Assembly: GCF_029919255.1 (NCBI RefSeq)
Contig: NZ_CP123991.1
Coordinates: 2,271,833 to 2,335,832, forward strand
DNA length: 64,000 nucleotides
Source of the DNA: a cyanobacterium endosymbiont of Epithemia clementina EcSB
GTDB lineage: Bacteria > Cyanobacteriota > Cyanobacteriia > Cyanobacteriales > Microcystaceae
Reading direction: 5' to 3'
The notes beneath the pieces were generated by a model. It saw nothing but the letters and a program-made list of their open reading frames with translations, did no database searches and had not been told where the DNA came from. A program made the translations under genes and the position numbers. Positions 63,142 through 64,000 of the stretch are shown one piece after another (position 1 is the first letter of the stretch; every line of letters begins with the position of its first letter).

Positions 63142-64000
63142 AAGAGATCTCCTCAAACACCCTTTCAATGGTTTATTTTGTTTATTGACCTAACTTTACT
63201 CTTTTTTTCTCCTTGCTTACACAAGTTTGTTTCTAGTTATTGCAAGGCTTATAAAAATTTGGTATGAGTCAATTACAGTTGATAGATAAAGTTCAATGCT
63301 AGATATTAGCGCAACTAATATCTATTGTCATCATAGTTGGGAGAAGTTCTTCAAGGTCAGATTTTAATAGCTAAAGATACTAGGATTTCTCAGATATTGG
63401 TATCTATATTTAGATAATCTTGTGAAGTTGCACAGAATAGCAAACTTGTTTTGGTCAAAACAATTTAAATTAACATAAGTTACGTAAAGTTGATTTTTAT
63501 TCACTAGCTTTACTAATTTTTATTTTATTTTTTTATAGACAGCAATCAATTTATTTTATTAAATAATAGATCTTTCATGAAAACTATTTGAGCGATATAT
63601 TTTCTAGTTTTAAACATTTTATTAACTAACTGCGTCAATTAAAGAACATGCTCATGGTTATTTTTATTGTCTGAATTTTATTTAAAAGTTCATGAATTAC
63701 TGCAGTAGTTTATAAACCAATGTAGTTTACATTTCTGATGCTATTTTACATAATTTTCCATTAATTGTTAAATTAATTGAATTAAGTCTTTAAAAACTAA
63801 ATTTATTGAATTGCGATACTGATGACATAGTTCTTTCAAATCAAATTAAGTTAACTTAATTTGATTTGAAAGAACTTTTTTAAAAGTTATCATAACTTCA
63901 TCTGTTCTCAAACAATAACAGTACTTTCTTATTCAATAAATGCTGCCAGTTGATAAATAAGATGACAGTAATATTCATTTTTTTGACAGAAGTGATATGC
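63142..64000. other. Gene-free end of the window
   Basis: AT-rich, with no gene recognised. It contains the 48-bp perfect palindrome at 63829-63876. Confidence 0.55.
63829..63876. repeat. 48-bp perfect palindrome, 24-bp arms without spacer
   Basis: The arms 63829-63852 and 63853-63876 meet at aagttaactt with no unpaired base. The right side is followed by a run of T, so it could act as a plus-strand terminator, but no plus-strand gene precedes it. Confidence 0.9.

Overview
The window reads as a chromosome segment of a cyanobacterium undergoing genome reduction. Three things show the lineage: cyanobacterium-specific proteins, a Yfr1 small RNA immediately upstream of trxA, and a tRNA-Leu(UAA) gene carrying the cyanobacterial group I intron. 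The DNA is very AT-rich. By my own addition the intact genes cover only about 55% of the window. They are separated by long stretches without genes and by recognisable gene corpses: a metallophosphoesterase, alkA, pncB and nifJ. I see no insertion sequence, phage gene or CRISPR array. This combination best fits an obligate endosymbiont related to unicellular nitrogen-fixing cyanobacteria, such as a diatom spheroid body. That placement is inference and was not tested by any search.

Layout. 1-7 kb: a MurT-like ligase without its usual GatD partner, an M48 protease, queD, lysA and cdaA. 8-15.2 kb: a 2.4-kb desert, uppS with a small companion gene, tadA, a cyanobacterial hypothetical gene and hisS. 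16-20.3 kb: a DUF2993 protein, a GerMN protein, nagB, clpS and a CPBP membrane protease. 20.5-23.9 kb: a dead metallophosphoesterase, a thioesterase and pcrA. 25-27.6 kb: Yfr1, trxA, an NTF2-like secreted protein and murG. 28-31.3 kb: dead alkA, a desert, and an island with a 52-residue membrane protein flanked by possible RNA structures. 31.4-44.7 kb: argJ, an acyltransferase, dnaG, a double-ATPase peptide transporter subunit and trpE, with deserts of up to 2 kb. 44.7-48.9 kb: tRNA-Leu, speA, folP and tpiA. 49.8-55 kb: a 49-residue protein, then a NAD locus of dead pncB followed by nadD, nrtR and nadE. 55.2-64 kb: dead nifJ, clpB and a glycosyltransferase.

How the genes work together. What survives is mostly core machinery: cell-wall and polyprenyl synthesis (MurT, LysA, UppS, MurG), replication and repair (DnaG, PcrA), translation (HisS, TadA, tRNA-Leu), protein quality control (ClpS, ClpB, M48, CPBP) and amino-acid or cofactor synthesis (ArgJ, TrpE, FolP, NadD, NadE, QueD). 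What has decayed is salvage, repair or alternative metabolism: nicotinate salvage, alkylation repair, and pyruvate:ferredoxin oxidoreductase. I did not find a convincing new multi-gene system. The most unusual structural signal is a set of long, mutually unrelated perfect inverted repeats scattered through the gene-free DNA, one of them inside the dead pncB.
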